The notes under the pieces: model-generated
The model's input: the letters and a program-made list of their open reading frames with translations, nothing else
Database searches by the model: none
What the model was told of the DNA's origin: nothing
Made by a program: the position numbers and the translations under genes
Source of the DNA: Sarcocystis neurona
Lineage: Eukaryota; Apicomplexa; Conoidasida; Eucoccidiorida; Sarcocystidae
Assembly (NCBI GenBank): GCA_000727475.1
Contig: KL647289.1
Location: forward strand, 7,988,629-8,052,628
Direction: 5' to 3'
DNA length: 64,000 bases
In this document: positions 61,811 through 64,000 of the stretch, in pieces
How the letters are laid out: each line of letters opens with the position of its first letter
How positions within the stretch are numbered: the first letter of the stretch is position 1

Positions 61811-64000
61811 TCACGTTCGTACAGAGGTACGCCGGCTCTTCTTCTTTTTCTTGTCCAAGCCAGCTGCGCACAGAAACATCGACGTGAACGCAGCTGCCTA
61901 CGCATATATGTCTGTGTGCGTAACAGTATCAATCCGTCTTTTCATCCGTGTGTGGGTGTAAAGGGAGAGGTAAGAAGGCATCGAAGAAAAGGACAGACGC
62001 TTCGCGGTAGTCTTTTTCTTGAGCAATAGAAAGAGCCGCCTGTGTCCAACGAGCCTTACGGAGCCGCAGGCCGAGGCTGGGAGCAGCAGAAAGAGCGGCC
62101 GGGGCCGCCGGTGAGAGAAACGCCAGCGCAGCTCCCTTTTGGCGCATGCACCAAAATTCGTATTCATCAAGAGCTGTCTCTGCAGCAGCAAACCCTGGCG
62201 TTAACACAATCCTCCCGTCGACCGCCACACACGACAAAGCCGCAGATATTAAACTGCGTCCGTACGCTGTCGCAGCATGCTTCAGCTTCTCCTCAGCCAG
62301 ACTGTCACTATCGTATCCAGAGACGCTGCTGCCTGCGGCGCAGCTGCTGCTGCTCGTGCTGTCTCCGCTGCTGCCTGCGGAACTGGCGGCGCTGCTCGGA
62401 CTCGTGCCCTTGCTGCAGCTCACAGGCAGCAGCAGCAGAGCGTCGACGCCCAGGTTCGCCGTAGCCGCAAGCAGCGCATCGGCAAATCTCTGCGGGGACG
62501 TGCGGTGGATCTTCACTGCAGCCTCACACGCCCCACCATATAAAGCGTCAGGCATGCGACTCTCTTCAGCTCTTCGCAGATTCTCTTTCTCATCGACGTG
62601 CGTACGCGTACACACATACGCGTCATATATATATATATATATGTATATCCACAAATACATATACAGATACATATGCATACATCTATATATATATACATAT
62701 GAAGACGCGGAAGTTGATACACACGTCTTTCTAGAGAAATTATTGACTACGTGTGTGTGTTCTACGCGTGCGCAGGGTTGTTTCTCTGACTGGCAGACGT
62801 GACGAGGAGCTCCCTTTTTCTGCACTTGGCGTATTGATACTTAGGTAGATCCATAAACGGGGCTACCAGCTACGCTCCCCTGGACTCTCATCTGTACTCA
62901 CGTCCCGCGCAGCGCACTTCTGTGAAGCAGGAAAAAAAAGCTTTTCCCCTGTCTCTCGGTGTCTGTCTCTCAGACGCCACACAAAAGAGCTACAGAGAGT
63001 AGCGGCGTATCACCACGCATGCGTAGGTACCTCTCTGCCCGACTACGTGAGTCGAAGTACACGTATAAAAGAATGGTCGAAACTGCGTGAAGTGAGTCGA
63101 CGACAAACCGGGAAAACAGACGCCCGTTCGGAAAAAACGAAGGCAGTTGTGTGCGTCCGTAGAAGCCTGTGGACGTGTGCGTGTCTTCGTCTGTGTAAGT
63201 GGGCTGCTTGCCGATGGCAGACCAGCACCCCGGTGCAGATACAAAACTTACAGCCAGGTACAATACACACGCATCCGCATATACACATGTATTGAAAGAT
63301 GTACATAGACACGTTTGTGTACGCGTGTGCTGTAGACTGTCCGATCATACGTATTCACACACGTACGTGCGAGGGACGCCACCGGAGTCGACGACGTGGA
63401 GGACGCACCCTCTCCCTATCTCGCAATTGCAGGTCCAACGTAGAACGAGGAAAAAAGCAGAAATTACCCTACCGGCCACTACCTCGTCCACGCTCGCACG
63501 ACTGCCGACACTACTTCTCTTCACCCACGTACACGCAGGCAACTCGACGTGCGACACATATTCGGTGCCCTCCCCCTTGAGGAGACATACCTCCACACAC
63601 ACAGACTTGCACACCACATTATACACATTTATATACACACATATGTGTGTGTGTACATCTATCTCTTTCTATTTTTTTCTCTCACGCTCTCTACATATAT
63701 ATATATATATATATATGTATAGATAGATAGACAGTGTACACACAGACACGCACACACAGACACGCACACACAGACACACACACACACACATATGTGTATA
63801 TGTATGTACATATGCGTGAGACCCACGGAGATGTAGCGAACCCGTTCGGGTCGTAAGGAAGAGTGCAGGGATAACGTGGACAGTCAGCTACGCCAACAGG
63901 ACAAGCACTGGGGAACGACTGAGGAAGCAGAAGGTAGCAACGTACATTTCTTCGCGTAGGGGCTGACGGTGGGGTGCTGCAAGAAGTCCTCGAAGAAAGC
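61811..64000 (-). CDS. Unidentified gene entering from the right edge, C-terminal part
   Basis: Three minus-strand exons join in phase: 64000-63946 (partial; FFEDFLQHPTVSPYAKK, GTACGT donor), 62515-62060, and 61863-61811 (stop). The middle exon reads RFADALLAATANLGVDALLL, then a Ser/Gly-rich insert of about 30 residues, then LKHAATAYGRSLISAALSC and DGRIVLTPGFAAAETALD. The last exon gives a lysine-rich tail (GLDKKKKSRR). The 1.4-kb first intron is full of TA and CA microsatellites. The fold looks alpha/beta and mostly globular apart from the serine insert; no family recognised. The weakest point is the acceptor at 62516, with a poor pyrimidine tract. An uninterrupted 298-codon frame over the middle exon is the alternative. 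Confidence 0.45.
62625..62703. repeat. TA microsatellite in intron
   Basis: Alternating TA with TATACATATG variants, lying just upstream (sense direction) of the 62515 acceptor of the minus-strand gene. Confidence 0.8.
63637..63810. repeat. Compound TG/TA/GATA/CA microsatellite
   Basis: Successive TG, TA (63694-63720), GATA (63718-63730) and CA (about 63737-63792) blocks within the first intron of the right-edge gene. Confidence 0.85.

Noticed and set aside
61929..62825. Resemblance of the RIVLTPGFAAAE segment to the GGGAxE region of CCT chaperonins
   Set aside because: The neighbouring segments do not follow chaperonin order, the glycine triplet is absent, and a candidate TSL motif would be on the wrong side.

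Overview
The window looks like nuclear DNA from a coccidian apicomplexan of the Eimeria/Cyclospora/Toxoplasma type. This is inferred from three things. Genes lie on both strands and are cut into many small exons with GT..AG introns. TG/CA and TA microsatellites sit mainly in introns and spacers. Long low-complexity, glutamine/serine/alanine-rich insertions interrupt otherwise conserved domains. There are no bacterial-style operons, and I found no rRNA, tRNA, CRISPR array or transposase. All exon borders were read by eye from reading frame, splice consensus, intron phase and family similarity.

Left part (1-19 kb), plus strand. The mRNA-export WD-repeat factor RAE1/GLE2 occupies 848-6055 and lacks its first two blades here. 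A gene for an EFHC1/RIB72-type protein follows (about 8.2-14.5 kb, possibly to 15.9 kb). It carries three DM10 domains and belongs to the family of inner proteins of axonemal doublet microtubules, which fits a parasite whose only flagellated stage is the male gamete. The stretch 15.9-19.1 kb holds nothing I recognise.

Middle part (19-33 kb), minus strand. A very large kelch-repeat gene runs from 30201 down to 19133. My exon chain closes in frame at about 2708 residues: a disordered N-terminus of roughly 1425 residues, a beta-propeller whose blades are interrupted by low-complexity inserts, and a glutamine-rich tail ending in a coiled coil. Upstream of it (30.3-33 kb) lie weaker minus-strand candidates: an ankyrin-like fragment, a membrane-protein-like ORF and an unidentified exon. 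The 33-45.5 kb stretch is sparse, with only a few low-confidence candidate exons.

Right part (45.5-64 kb). A nine-exon plus-strand gene (45543-55877) closes in frame as a 1517-residue protein. It has a signal peptide, five membrane segments and two large extracellular loops: the prominin topology, including a C-x-P-x(n)-C pair just before the fifth segment. This is the most interesting gene of the window. Beyond it, minus-strand coding is suggested by a possible pterin-4a-carbinolamine dehydratase fragment (about 60.3-59.9 kb) and by an unidentified gene that enters from the right edge (64000 to 61811). Both sit among dense CA/TA microsatellites.

The genes do not form a pathway. RAE1 acts at the nuclear pore, the EFHC1-like protein in the axoneme, the prominin-like protein at membrane protrusions, and the kelch protein is probably a scaffold.
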